From contig CAZSQA010000023.1 in the NCBI GenBank assembly GCA_964608915.1, forward strand, positions 1-64,000: a stretch of DNA of 64,000 bases, given 5' to 3'. Origin of the DNA: QWQI01 sp964608915. Lineage in GTDB: Bacteria; Planctomycetota; Planctomycetia; Isosphaerales; Isosphaeraceae. Numbering within the stretch: position 1 is the first letter of the stretch; each line of letters begins with the position of its first letter. Below, one piece after another: positions 41,796-51,214 of the stretch. The notes beneath the pieces were generated by a model, which was not told where the DNA came from, did no database searches, and was given only the letters and a program-made list of their open reading frames with translations. The position numbers and the translations under genes were made by a program.

Positions 41796-43979
41796 ATGTC
41801 CGAATCGACTCGACTTAACGCGGTCCGAGCCGTCACGAACTTCAACCTGGCTGATCGTAAATCCAAAATCAAGGATTCCGACGTCAAGGAAATTTTTGCT
41901 TCGGCCGTATTCTCCGACGAAGTGCAGCGTGCCCGACTGCCGGAAGCGATTTACAAGTCCCTGCAGAAGACGATCAAGAAGGGCGAGCCGCTTGACCCGA
42001 ACGTGGCCGATGTCGTCGCCACGGCAATGAAGGAATGGGCACTCGAAAAGGGCGCCACGCACTACACCCACTGGTTTCAGCCGATGACCGGCCTGACCGC
42101 CGAAAAGCATGACTCGTTCGTCATGCCGACGGCCGACGGCAAAATCATCATGGAATTCGGCGGCGGCGAACTGATCCGCGGCGAGCCTGACGCCTCCAGC
42201 TTCCCCTCGGGCGGTATCCGGGCCACTTTCGAAGCCCGCGGCTACACGGCCTGGGACCCTTCCAGCCCTGCCTTCATTCTGGACAGCCCGAACGGATCCA
42301 CACTGTGCATCCCGACGGCGTTCTGCTCGTGGACGGGCGAGGCCCTCGACAAGAAGACCCCTCTGCTGCGTTCCATCGATGCCCTCTCGGCGCAGGCTGT
42401 GCGTATCCTCAAGCTGTTCGGATCGACTTCCTCGCGTGTCGAATCGACATGCGGGCCGGAACAGGAATACTTCCTGATCGACCGCAACTTCTACTTCGCC
42501 CGCCTGGACCTGCTCAACGCCGGCCGCACGCTCTTCGGCGCCAAGCCGCCCAAGGGCCAGGAAATGGAAGACCACTACTTCGGCTCGATCCCCGAGCGCG
42601 TACTGGCCTTCATGCAGGAAGCCGAGCATGAGCTTTACAAGCTCGGCGTCCCGGTGAAGACGCGACACAACGAAGTCGCCCCGGCCCAGTACGAAATCGC
42701 TCCCGTTTTCGAACAGGCCAACGTCGCCACCGACCACAACATGCTCGTCATGGAAACCATGAAGCGGGTCGCCCAGCGTTACGGCATGGAACTGATCCTC
42801 CATGAAAAGCCGTTCGCCGGCGTCAACGGTTCGGGCAAGCACCTGAACTGGTCCATGAGCGACGAACAGGGCAACAACCTGCTCAAGCCCGGTGCCACGC
42901 CGCACGACAACGCCCAGTTCCTGGTCTTCATGACGGCCGTCATCCGCGCCGTGCACAAGTACTCCAAACTCCTGCGCCTGGCGATCGCATCGGCCGCCAA
43001 CGACCACCGTCTGGGTGCCAACGAAGCCCCGCCGGCGATCATCTCCGTCTTCCTGGGCGACATGCTTCAGGACATCGTCGAGCAGATCGAAAAGGGCGGA
43101 GCCAAGAGCACCAAGACCGGCGGCGAAATGAAGATCGGCGCCAGCGTCCTGCCCACTCTGCCGAAGGATGCCGGCGACCGGAACCGGACAAGCCCCTTCG
43201 CCTTCACGGGTAACAAGTTCGAATTCCGGGCCGTCGGCTCCAGCCAGTCGATCGCCGGCCCGATCGTCGTCCTCAACACGATCGTCGCCGAAAGCCTTGA
43301 CTTCATCGCCACCGAGCTCGAAAAGACCGGCAAGAAGGGCGAAGATCTGAATCCGGAAATTCAGAAGCTGCTGCAGAAGATCATCTCAGATCACAAGGCC
43401 GTCATCTTCAACGGCGACGGTTACAGCGAAGCCTGGCACGCCGAAGCCGCCAAACGTGGCCTGCCCAACCGCAAGACCACGGTGGAAAGCCTGCCCGACT
43501 TCGTGACTCCCGAGTCGATCGAACTGTTCGGAAAATACGGCATCTTTACCGAACGGGAAATTCACGCCCGTTACGAAATCCTCCTGGAAGGCTACAAGAA
43601 GGCCATCAACATCGAAGCGCAGCTCACGGCCCAGATCGCCAAAAAGCAGATCATCCCGGCCTGCCTGCGATATCAGACCCAGATCGCAGCTTCCGTCGCC
43701 GCCCTCAAGGGTGCCGGAGTCGAAGTCCCGGCCTCGCAGCTCGGTCTTCTCAACGATCTGACCTCGACGATCGCTTCCCTTCAGGAACGTGTCGAGAAAC
43801 TCAGCAAGGTTTCCGATCACCACGCCGACGGCGATTCGCTCGCGCATGCCACCTACTCGCGCGATGTCGTGATCCCCGCCATGCTGTCAGTTCGCGAAGC
43901 CGCCGATAAGCTGGAAACCATGGTCGCCGACGACTTCTGGCCGTTGCCGACCTACCAGGAAATGCTCTTCATCAAGTGA
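41796..43979 (+). CDS. glnN: Glutamine synthetase type III
   Basis: A 727-residue type III glutamine synthetase, which makes glutamine from glutamate, ammonia and ATP. Conserved segments: CGPEQEYFLID (metal-binding Glu), MGYHI-type region replaced by HNEVAPAQYEIAPVF, NGSGKHLNWSMSD, the ANDHRLGANEAPPAI stretch, and FTGNKFEFRAVGSSQSIAGP. Length and motifs are normal for GSIII, found in Bacteroidetes, cyanobacteria and planctomycetes. It appears monocistronic, followed by a terminator. No glnB/PII or ammonium transporter is adjacent. Confidence 0.96.
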   Translation: MSESTRLNAVRAVTNFNLADRKSKIKDSDVKEIFASAVFSDEVQRARLPEAIYKSLQKTIKKGEPLDPNVADVVATAMKEWALEKGATHYTHWFQPMTGLTAEKHDSFVMPTADGKIIMEFGGGELIRGEPDASSFPSGGIRATFEARGYTAWDPSSPAFILDSPNGSTLCIPTAFCSWTGEALDKKTPLLRSIDALSAQAVRILKLFGSTSSRVESTCGPEQEYFLIDRNFYFARLDLLNAGRTLFGAKPPKGQEMEDHYFGSIPERVLAFMQEAEHELYKLGVPVKTRHNEVAPAQYEIAPVFEQANVATDHNMLVMETMKRVAQRYGMELILHEKPFAGVNGSGKHLNWSMSDEQGNNLLKPGATPHDNAQFLVFMTAVIRAVHKYSKLLRLAIASAANDHRLGANEAPPAIISVFLGDMLQDIVEQIEKGGAKSTKTGGEMKIGASVLPTLPKDAGDRNRTSPFAFTGNKFEFRAVGSSQSIAGPIVVLNTIVAESLDFIATELEKTGKKGEDLNPEIQKLLQKIISDHKAVIFNGDGYSEAWHAEAAKRGLPNRKTTVESLPDFVTPESIELFGKYGIFTEREIHARYEILLEGYKKAINIEAQLTAQIAKKQIIPACLRYQTQIAASVAALKGAGVEVPASQLGLLNDLTSTIASLQERVEKLSKVSDHHADGDSLAHATYSRDVVIPAMLSVREAADKLETMVADDFWPLPTYQEMLFIK

Positions 43980-44017
43980 CCCTTGCCGGTTTCGGCACTC
44001 TTGAGGTCATGAAACCG

Positions 44018-44050
44018 AAAGGCACGGCGAGTCTTCGCCGTGCCTTTTCC
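44018..44050 (+). terminator. Terminator after glnN
   Basis: AAAGGCACGGCGA pairs with TCGCCGTGCCTTT around a short GTCT loop, then TCC. Confidence 0.88.
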
Positions 44051-44069
44051 GTTGACTCATTCCCTGTGC

Positions 44070-44204
44070 CCTCCAAGCTTCAGCCCGGAGAACTCGATTT
44101 CGCGTTAGTTGATCCCGGGACCTCCGAACTCCAGCCAGGAGAACTCGATTTCCCGTTAGTTGCCCCTGGGACCTCCGAGCTCCAGCCCGGAGAACTTCTT
44201 TTCC
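44070..44204. repeat. 51-bp minisatellite, 2.6 copies
   Basis: Units start at 44070, 44121 and 44172, exactly 51 bp apart, each with CCTCC(A/G)A..CTCCAGCC.GGAGAAC. The third is partial and ends about where the 83-aa gene stops. Each unit can form a small CTCCG/CGGAG stem. It lies between the glnN terminator and the convergent membrane-protein gene. The period divides by three, so the frame is preserved on both strands. Confidence 0.85.
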
Positions 44205-44456
44205 TTAAATTGGCACGAACCGCGTGCCCTCGAAAGCCGGAGCTTCCCGCCTTCGTTGGCGCGACCTGCGCCGCCGATTCCGAAGGATCGCATACGACAG
44301 ACTGCCGAAAAACTGCACGGGCAAAATCACACCGCCCCAACGGCCTATCTGACCACCGGTGAACATGGCGAGAACGATGACGATCAGCCATGCCGTGCCG
44401 AACGCGCTTGAGAAATTCCGGTACGATCGGCTCCATGCAGAACGCTTCGTTTCCAT
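44205..44456 (-). CDS. Small two-helix membrane protein, 83 aa
   Basis: An 83-residue protein with two hydrophobic segments: about residues 20-33 (AWLIVIVLAMFTGG) and 40-58 (WGGVILPVQFFGSLSYAIL), then a very basic Arg-rich tail (RNRRRRSRQRRRE). The ATG at 44456 has GGAAGG with ideal 5-nt spacing, one of the best starts in the window. It is 161 bp downstream of the RHH gene and may be the last gene of the SPFH operon. No family recognised. Confidence 0.65.
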   Translation of the reverse strand: METKRSAWSRSYRNFSSAFGTAWLIVIVLAMFTGGQIGRWGGVILPVQFFGSLSYAILRNRRRRSRQRRREAPAFEGTRFVPI

Positions 44457-44617
44457 ACGTACCTTCCGTGAACCGACCGAAATCCGGGGTGCCGAAATCG
44501 CCACGGCTGGTGCCGCTCTTCTGAATCAGCATAGCGAACGCCGGGAAATCGAAAAGGCGGATTCCGATCCGCCTTCGCGACCATGTGCCTGATTTCGATC
44601 TCGTTCGTGAATTCGAA

Positions 44618-44833
44618 TCAATCCGAATCGTCGTTCGATTCAGGAGCGGACTCCGCCGCCGGGCCGATCGGCAGATCACCCGAAGGGATCGCCTTTCGGC
44701 GACGGCTGACACAGTCCCTGAGCAGGAATTCGACCTGGGCGTTGACACTGCGGAATTCGGCTGCTGCCCAGGCTTCCAGTTCCTGGAAGAGCCGGGGGTC
44801 GATCCGCAACAAAAAGCTCTTTCTCGTTTTCAT
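44618..44833 (-). CDS. Ribbon-helix-helix (Arc/MetJ-type) small protein
   Basis: A 71-residue protein with an Arc-like RHH domain: RKSFLLRIDPRLFQELEAWAA gives the beta-strand and first helix, and FRSVNAQVEFLLRDCVSRR the second helix. RHH proteins dimerise to bind DNA; many are antitoxins. The C-terminal tail is acidic (SAPESNDDSD). Its ATG overlaps the TGA of the 43-aa ORF before it (ATGA), so translation is likely coupled. GGAGAGGAG lies 10 nt upstream. In other bacteria such small RHH proteins occur beside SPFH genes. No toxin gene is visible. Confidence 0.85.
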   Translation of the reverse strand: MKTRKSFLLRIDPRLFQELEAWAAAEFRSVNAQVEFLLRDCVSRRRKAIPSGDLPIGPAAESAPESNDDSD

Positions 44834-44961
44834 GATCGACCGAACTCCTCTCCTTCCATGCCGTCGTATTTCCGGTTGACGACGATAGCGACTTTCCAGA
44901 CCCGGATCGCAGGCGGCACGTGCGCGACCGGCACGAACCGCCTGCCGTCGGGCGAAATCAT
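44830..44961 (-). CDS. 43-residue ORF between SPFH and RHH genes
   Basis: This short ORF has ATGA overlaps at both ends: its ATG (44961-44959) overlaps the TGA of the SPFH gene (44960-44958), and its own TGA (44832-44830) overlaps the ATG of the RHH gene (44833-44831). The product begins MISPDGRRFVPVAHVPP, has a hydrophobic core (IRVWKVAIVVN), and ends acidic (KYDGMEGEEFGRS). A single strand of hydrophobic residues does not look like a full transmembrane helix. No family recognised. Chance overlap at both ends is improbable, which is the main evidence that it is translated. Confidence 0.7.
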   Translation of the reverse strand: MISPDGRRFVPVAHVPPAIRVWKVAIVVNRKYDGMEGEEFGRS

Positions 44962-45845
44962 CCGCCGTACAGGGTTCCGGCGTTCACGACAGGCCGGGCT
45001 TCGGCCTCGCCGCAGAGAATCACGAGCAAGTTGTTGACCATGGCGGCCTTGCGCTCGGCGTCAAGTTCGACGATCTCTTTTTCGGACAATTCCCGAAGCG
45101 CCATTTCCACCATGCTCACCGCGCCATGGACGATCTTCTGCCGTGCGGCGATGATCGCTTCGGCCTGTTGCCGACGCAACATCACGCTGGCGATCTCCGG
45201 TGCGTAAGCCAGGTGCGTAATTCGGGCTTCTTCGACTTCCACGCCCGCCTTGTGCAGTCGTTCACGCAGCTCCTGAAGCAGCGTGGCACTGACTTCTTCC
45301 GTGCTGTCGCGCAAGGTCAGTTCGTTCTTGTCGGCATCGTCACCCGAACCATGATCGTATGCGTAAGCCCCGGCCAGATGACGCACGGCCGATTCGCTCT
45401 GAATCTGCACGTATTCCTCGTAGGCCTGCACATCGAACACAGCGGCAGCCGTGTTTTCGACACGCCAGACGACGACCACGCCGATTTCGATCGGGTTGCC
45501 CCTCTTATCGTTGACCTTCAGCTTGGCGCCTTCCAGGTTTCGAGCACGCAGCGAAATTTTCCGCTTGGTGTAGAACGGGTTGACCCAGTAGAAGCCGTCC
45601 TTGCGGACCGTGCCGACATAAGGGCCGAAAAACGAGAGGAGTGACGCTTCATTCGGTTGAAGCGTGAAGAACCCGGCCCACCAGACAAACGAAAGCGTCA
45701 AAACGGGGATGGCGATCGCCAGCCACCAGGGATTTTTGACCAGAATCGCGAAGCCGAAAACGGCAGCCGCGAACAGCGTCATTCCGAGCGTCAAAACCAG
45801 GTGGAACCAGCCACTTTGCCCGACCGTCACTTTTTCGCTCGTCAT
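44958..45845 (-). CDS. SPFH/Band 7 domain membrane protein
   Basis: A 295-residue SPFH (stomatin/prohibitin/flotillin/HflK-C) protein. Two hydrophobic segments occupy about residues 12-60 (LGMTLFAAAVFGFAILV and LAIAIPVLTLSFVWWAGFF). The Band 7 domain follows: FTLQPNEASLLSFFGPYVGTV, GVVVVWRVENTAAAVFDVQAYEEYVQIQSESAVRHLA, and a helical region LRERLHKAGVEVEEARITHLAYAPEIASVMLRRQQAEAIIAARQ. Such proteins form ring or cage oligomers in membranes and control proteases or lipid domains. It heads a coupled operon with a 43-aa ORF and an RHH protein. The promoter is at 45913-45940. Confidence 0.92.
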   Translation of the reverse strand: MTSEKVTVGQSGWFHLVLTLGMTLFAAAVFGFAILVKNPWWLAIAIPVLTLSFVWWAGFFTLQPNEASLLSFFGPYVGTVRKDGFYWVNPFYTKRKISLRARNLEGAKLKVNDKRGNPIEIGVVVVWRVENTAAAVFDVQAYEEYVQIQSESAVRHLAGAYAYDHGSGDDADKNELTLRDSTEEVSATLLQELRERLHKAGVEVEEARITHLAYAPEIASVMLRRQQAEAIIAARQKIVHGAVSMVEMALRELSEKEIVELDAERKAAMVNNLLVILCGEAEARPVVNAGTLYGG

Positions 45846-46255
45846 CGCACGCCTCTTTCTTTTTCGGTGAAATACGAACGGAAACGATCACTTCGATCGT
45901 CGACTTATCAAAATGATATCACTTCGCAATCACAAATCAAGGGTGTCGTCCGGAATCTGAACGAAAGACCCGAGCCGGCATGAATGCAGGCTCGGGTCCA
46001 GAGTAGCGGGCCTGACCGGCCAGTCGAGGCTCTTTCGAATCTAAGCAGTGGCTCAGGGGATCCGTTAGGCCTCAGGCGTTCCACCCGGTCGACTTGTGCG
46101 GTGGAGTTGGCCCTGGCGAAGATCCCGGAAGCTCACTGGCCGGCAGAACGGGGCGGTGGTGCCTTCAGATTCCGAACCCGTGAGGCCCGGAAGAACCTGG
46201 CGCGACCGCTCAGCCCCCGAATCGACCAATGTAGGAATCTCGGTGCTCCTTCGTC
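45846..46255. other. Long region without a clear gene
   Basis: Outside the SPFH promoter I cannot find a convincing gene, RNA gene or repeat. Overlapping open frames are all low in quality and start at non-ATG codons or lack ribosome sites. Confidence 0.5.
45913..45940 (-). promoter_or_regulatory. Extended -10 promoter of the SPFH operon
   Basis: On the minus strand, TTGATT (4/6), a 16-bp spacer ending in TGA, then TATCAT (5/6). The TG one base before the -10 is the extended -10 element. The predicted start gives a leader of about 60 nt before the ATG at 45845. Confidence 0.65.
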
Positions 46256-46480
46256 TCAACGCCCATGGCCTGATTCAGGCGCTTCGGCGTTTCGTGTCCA
46301 CATTTCGCCTGCTTCGGCTCCGCGTCGGGTATTCCCGGCGTCAGGGGCTTCAGCCCACATCCTCCGCGCAGGTACGGCGGCCGTCTTCGTACGCTCCGGA
46401 ACGACCATCTTGTAACGATGGGCGAACCGAACCGTCTTGTCCGTCCGGAAAGTCGTGCGCGTGTCCAATACCGTAGCCAT
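46256..46480 (-). CDS. Doubtful small orphan protein, 74 aa
   Basis: The ATG at 46480 has a very strong ribosome site: GGGGAGGG sits 8 nt before it. A second ATG at 46488 lies in another frame and is too close to the SD. The 74-residue product is basic and Arg/Ala/Glu-rich with no recognised domain. A weak promoter (TGGACC, 17 bp, CATACT; 46656-46628) lies upstream on the same strand. It may be a real orphan, a remnant of a mobile element, or an RNA with chance coding. Confidence 0.4.
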   Translation of the reverse strand: MATVLDTRTTFRTDKTVRFAHRYKMVVPERTKTAAVPARRMWAEAPDAGNTRRGAEAGEMWTRNAEAPESGHGR

Positions 46481-46960
46481 TTTTTCATCCCTCCCCGCGA
46501 ATCGCGGGCTGATCCAGGGTGCTTTTCCGCAATTTCTTTACGAAATCAGGACGGAAATCACCCGCGGCCGCCGTTTCCTCTCGGTCGACCGCTGAACGAC
46601 CCGACATGGGCCGTTCGATGCGAACGTAGTATGCCGTCAATTCTGATACGGGTCCACAGTGTCGTTTGTTCGATCGCAGACCTGCGCAGAATGACGACGA
46701 ATTTCGCCGCAATGGCATTCTAACCCCGAATTCCGGGCGAATCCATGCCGTCGGCCCGAATTCTCCGAATCTTCGCCTGCGAAAGAAATCCAAAAGATAC
46801 TGGCAAGCCTTCGACCATCCCTTTTCGCCTCTTGAACTTGGGCGATACTGGCATGGGCAGTGACGCCAGCCGGCGAATCCGATAAAATTCGTCTTCCCGT
46901 TCGCCCGGTTCGTGACAGGACGACCCGCTCTGCCTCTCGGTCACCAAGGGCCCTTTCGAA
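46481..46960. other. Intergenic region before the yfcE-like gene
   Basis: 480 bp with no credible gene. A 10-bp direct repeat GATACTGGCA occurs at about 46795 and 46845. No clear promoter for the downstream gene. Confidence 0.45.
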
Positions 46961-47458
46961 ATGCTCATCGGCATCATCTCGGATACGCACAATCAATCGG
47001 ATCGCTCGGAACGGGCATTACGCAAATTCCGCAAACTGGGCGTCCAGGCCCTCCTGCACTGCGGCGACGTCACCCGCCCGACCATGATCGAAGTCCTTAC
47101 GGACAAGTCGTTTCCTGCTTATTTCGTTTACGGAAACAATGACGACCCGGGCCAGTTGCGTCCTGCGATCCTGAACGCGGGTGCCTTCGATCTCGGCTAC
47201 GACGGCCTTGTCACCATCGGCAATGCCCGAATCGGCATGACCCACGGCGACAACCCTCGTCTGCTTCAGAAACTTGCCGCCCAGGAGCCCGACTATCTCC
47301 TCTTCGGCCACAGCCACATTGCGACCGATTTCCAGCAGGGGCCGACCCGGTTCATCAATCCCGGGGCCCTGCATCGCGCCCCGAAATGGACCTTCGCGAC
47401 GCTCGAGCTGGACAGCGCAACCATAACCTGGCACGAAGTTTCGGACGAACCGAACTAG
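46961..47458 (+). CDS. YfcE/MJ0936-family metallophosphodiesterase
   Basis: A 165-residue calcineurin-like phosphoesterase. The full set of metal-binding motifs is visible in order: SDTHN (residues 7-11), HCGDV, YGNND (near residue 60), MTHGD, and FGHSHI. This matches the MJ0936/YfcE family, which hydrolyses phosphodiester bonds with a di-metal centre; the physiological substrate is unknown. Length is normal. It is convergent with the FAH gene, with a hairpin between them. Confidence 0.92.
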   Translation: MLIGIISDTHNQSDRSERALRKFRKLGVQALLHCGDVTRPTMIEVLTDKSFPAYFVYGNNDDPGQLRPAILNAGAFDLGYDGLVTIGNARIGMTHGDNPRLLQKLAAQEPDYLLFGHSHIATDFQQGPTRFINPGALHRAPKWTFATLELDSATITWHEVSDEPN

Positions 47459-47461
47459 CCG

Positions 47462-47490
47462 CCCGGCCGACCGTGATTCGATCGGCCGGG
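47462..47490. terminator. Hairpin between convergent genes
   Basis: CCCGGCCGA pairs with TCGGCCGGG around an 11-nt loop. No T-run on either side, so it is only a likely bidirectional transcription end. Confidence 0.5.
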
Positions 47491-47523
47491 ATATTGAAGC
47501 GACCGGTCCGAATGAGCGATCCG

Positions 47524-48390
47524 TCAGGCTTCGGCGATCACCGGATTCGAAAGCGTTCCCAGGCCGTCGATTTCGACTTCGACGATATCTCCCGGCTTGA
47601 GCCACACTTGCGGCTTGCGGGCCATGCCGACGCCCGGCGGCGTGCCGGTGAAGATCAGATCCCCCGGCTCGAGGGTGACGATCTTCGAAAGGTACGCAAT
47701 CGTATACGGTACGTCGAAAATCAGTTGCGCGGTCGTGGAGTTCTGCATCGTCTGCCCGTTGAGCCTGAGACGAATCCCCAGGGCCGAAGGGTTCGGCACT
47801 TCGTCACGGGTCACGAGCACCGGGCCGACCGGAGCGAACGTGTCGAACGTCTTGCCGGCCATCCACTGCTTGCCCGGTTTGTTGAGCTGCCAGTCGCGGG
47901 CCGAAACATCGTGGCCGACCGCGAAGCCGGCGACGTAATCCATGGCATTTTCCTGAGATACGTGCTTCGCACGACGACCGATGACGATGACCAGTTCGGC
48001 CTCGTAATCGACCTGGTCCGAAACCGCAGGCAGGACGATCGGCGAACCGTGTCCGGTCAGGGCTGAAGGATATTTGCTGAAGAGAACCGGCTCAGGCGGA
48101 ATATCCATGCCGGATTCGATCGCGTGATCCCGATAGTTCAGCCCGAGGCAAATGATCTTCTGCGGGTCCGGAACGACGGCAAGGTGTTTGACGGCCGAAG
48201 GATCGAATCGAACCGTGCCCGGCTTCGCAGCCGCCGCGGCAGCCTTTTCCAGGCCGGCCTTTCCCATCGCGAGGATCGCCTTCACGCTGGGTGGCAGCGA
48301 TGGATCCGCCGCATGCAGGTCCACATAGTGGCCATCGGTCAGCAGGCAGGCGCGTGGGCCATGTTCCGTTTCGATCGTCGCGAATTTCAT
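47524..48390 (-). CDS. Fumarylacetoacetate hydrolase (FAH) family protein
   Basis: A 288-residue FAH-family enzyme. KIICLGLNYRDHAIESG, EYPVLFSKYPSAL-type segment, DYEAELVIVIGR (metal-binding Glu pair) and AGFAVGHDVSARDWQ are characteristic, as is DLIFTGTPPGVGMARKPQVWLKPGD. Members hydrolyse or decarboxylate 2-oxo acids such as acylpyruvates or 2-keto-4-pentenoates. The start at 48390 is chosen; the frame is open to 48483 without support. It follows the lactate permease gene by 74 bp on the same strand. Confidence 0.9.
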   Translation of the reverse strand: MKFATIETEHGPRACLLTDGHYVDLHAADPSLPPSVKAILAMGKAGLEKAAAAAAKPGTVRFDPSAVKHLAVVPDPQKIICLGLNYRDHAIESGMDIPPEPVLFSKYPSALTGHGSPIVLPAVSDQVDYEAELVIVIGRRAKHVSQENAMDYVAGFAVGHDVSARDWQLNKPGKQWMAGKTFDTFAPVGPVLVTRDEVPNPSALGIRLRLNGQTMQNSTTAQLIFDVPYTIAYLSKIVTLEPGDLIFTGTPPGVGMARKPQVWLKPGDIVEVEIDGLGTLSNPVIAEA

Positions 48391-48464
48391 CTTCTCGAAT
48401 ACCTTGTGTCGATGCAGCGAAAACAGGGCGAAACTCTCGGCGAGCGAACGCCGGGATTCGACTG

Positions 48465-50123
<1,659 letters not shown>

Positions 50124-50198
50124 TTCTCGGTCCGATTTTTTCGGTTGGGTAGATTTCGATGCCTGAGACGCCAGATTCCGGACCCGGCGACGTGCGAA

Positions 50199-50999
50199 TC
50201 AGCATGTGGCAATGCGCGCGGCCGACGCTTCGTCGAGCAGCCAGACGACGCGATCGGCGACCGTCTGCAGCAGCGATGCCGGCACCCGCGATGTCGGCGG
50301 TCCCTGCAGCGATGCGGCCACGGCTTCGGCCTTGCCGGCCCCGAACGCCAGGATAAGGATATGCCGAGCCTTGAGAATCTGCCGCGTACCGACGGTCAGT
50401 GCGTGCGTCGGCACGTGTTCCAGGCCACCGAAAGCCGGTGCGGCATCGGTGCGTGTCACCGGATGCAGCTCGATTCGCCGCGTCGGCAAATCGACGGCCT
50501 TCGCCAGATTCATTTCCTCGGGCTCGTTGAAACCGATGTGTCCGTTACGCCCGATGCCCAGAAGCTGAAGGTCGAGCCCGCCCGCCGTTTCGATCCAGCG
50601 ATCGAACTGGGCCGCGTGTTCGTCCGAGGCCCAGGCCGGGACGGTGCCGTCCAGCACATGGGCCTGATTGGCCGGAATGCCGACATGGCCGAAAAGATGG
50701 TGATTCATGAACCACCGGTAGCTCTGATCGTTCAGCGGGCTGAGCGGGTAATACTCGTCGAGATTGAAGCTATGAACATGAGCGAAATCGAGCGAACCGG
50801 AGCGATGCTTCGCGACCAGCTCGGCATAGACCGGGATCGGAGTCGAGCCGGTCGCCAGCCCCAGTTTCGGGCTCGCCGATCGGCGGATCACCTCGGCGAT
50901 GCGGTCCGCGGCCGCGCGACACGCGGATGCCGAATCCTTGAAAACGATGACTTCCGAGGCCGTGGGCAACTTCACGCTGCGCGAGGATGAATCAGACAT
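50199..50999 (-). CDS. nagB: Glucosamine-6-phosphate deaminase-like protein
   Basis: A 266-residue protein of the NagB/RpiA fold. Motifs: LGLATGSTPIPVYAELV (phosphate loop), FNLDEYYPL (catalytic Asp), and GIGRNGHIGFNEP (His and Glu of the active site). It converts glucosamine 6-phosphate to fructose 6-phosphate and ammonia. The ATG at 50999 is chosen; upstream residues in the same frame are basic and unlike the family. It is the first of three minus-strand genes (NagB, LctP, FAH). No nagA or amino-sugar transporter is present. Confidence 0.92.
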   Translation of the reverse strand: MSDSSSRSVKLPTASEVIVFKDSASACRAAADRIAEVIRRSASPKLGLATGSTPIPVYAELVAKHRSGSLDFAHVHSFNLDEYYPLSPLNDQSYRWFMNHHLFGHVGIPANQAHVLDGTVPAWASDEHAAQFDRWIETAGGLDLQLLGIGRNGHIGFNEPEEMNLAKAVDLPTRRIELHPVTRTDAAPAFGGLEHVPTHALTVGTRQILKARHILILAFGAGKAEAVAASLQGPPTSRVPASLLQTVADRVVWLLDEASAARIATC

Positions 51000-51151
51000 T
51001 TTCGAAGGCGGATCCAGGCGATTCAGGGCGGGTAAGCCGGGCGGCTTCGTCTTGCGCGAAGCTCGGCGAATCCAGAACATACACGAATCCGCCGGACCGT
51101 AAAAGACCCGCCGGCGGGGGAAGTTCGGCACGAATCATCGAACCGGAAACG

Positions 51152-51180
51152 AAAAACGGGAAGCGGTCCGTCCGCTCCCC
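51152..51180 (-). terminator. Terminator of the secreted esterase gene
   Basis: On the minus strand, GGGAGCGG pairs with CCGCTTCCC (one bulge) around ACGGA, followed by GTTTTTC. It is 35 bp after the esterase stop. Confidence 0.8.
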
Positions 51181-51214
51181 GCATCGATCGTTCATCGAAG
51201 ACCGCTCGCGGCGG

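Noticed and set aside
44080..44748. A 222-residue minus-strand frame with SSSPGWSSEVPG repeats at the end
   Set aside because: It overlaps the RHH and 83-aa membrane-protein genes in another frame. The repeats are just the 51-bp minisatellite read through, and the rest is Arg-rich noise. The 44205-44456 frame has a far better start and hydrophobic pattern.
44618..44833. Antitoxin of a classical toxin-antitoxin pair
   Set aside because: The RHH fold allows it, but no recognisable toxin gene (RelE, HicA, PIN, MazF) is adjacent, and the gene is tied to SPFH by overlaps.
46000..46480. Structural RNA (RNase P RNA, tmRNA or SRP RNA) in the 45.9-46.9 kb gap
   Set aside because: I looked on both strands for conserved core sequences such as those of RNase P and tmRNA and found none.
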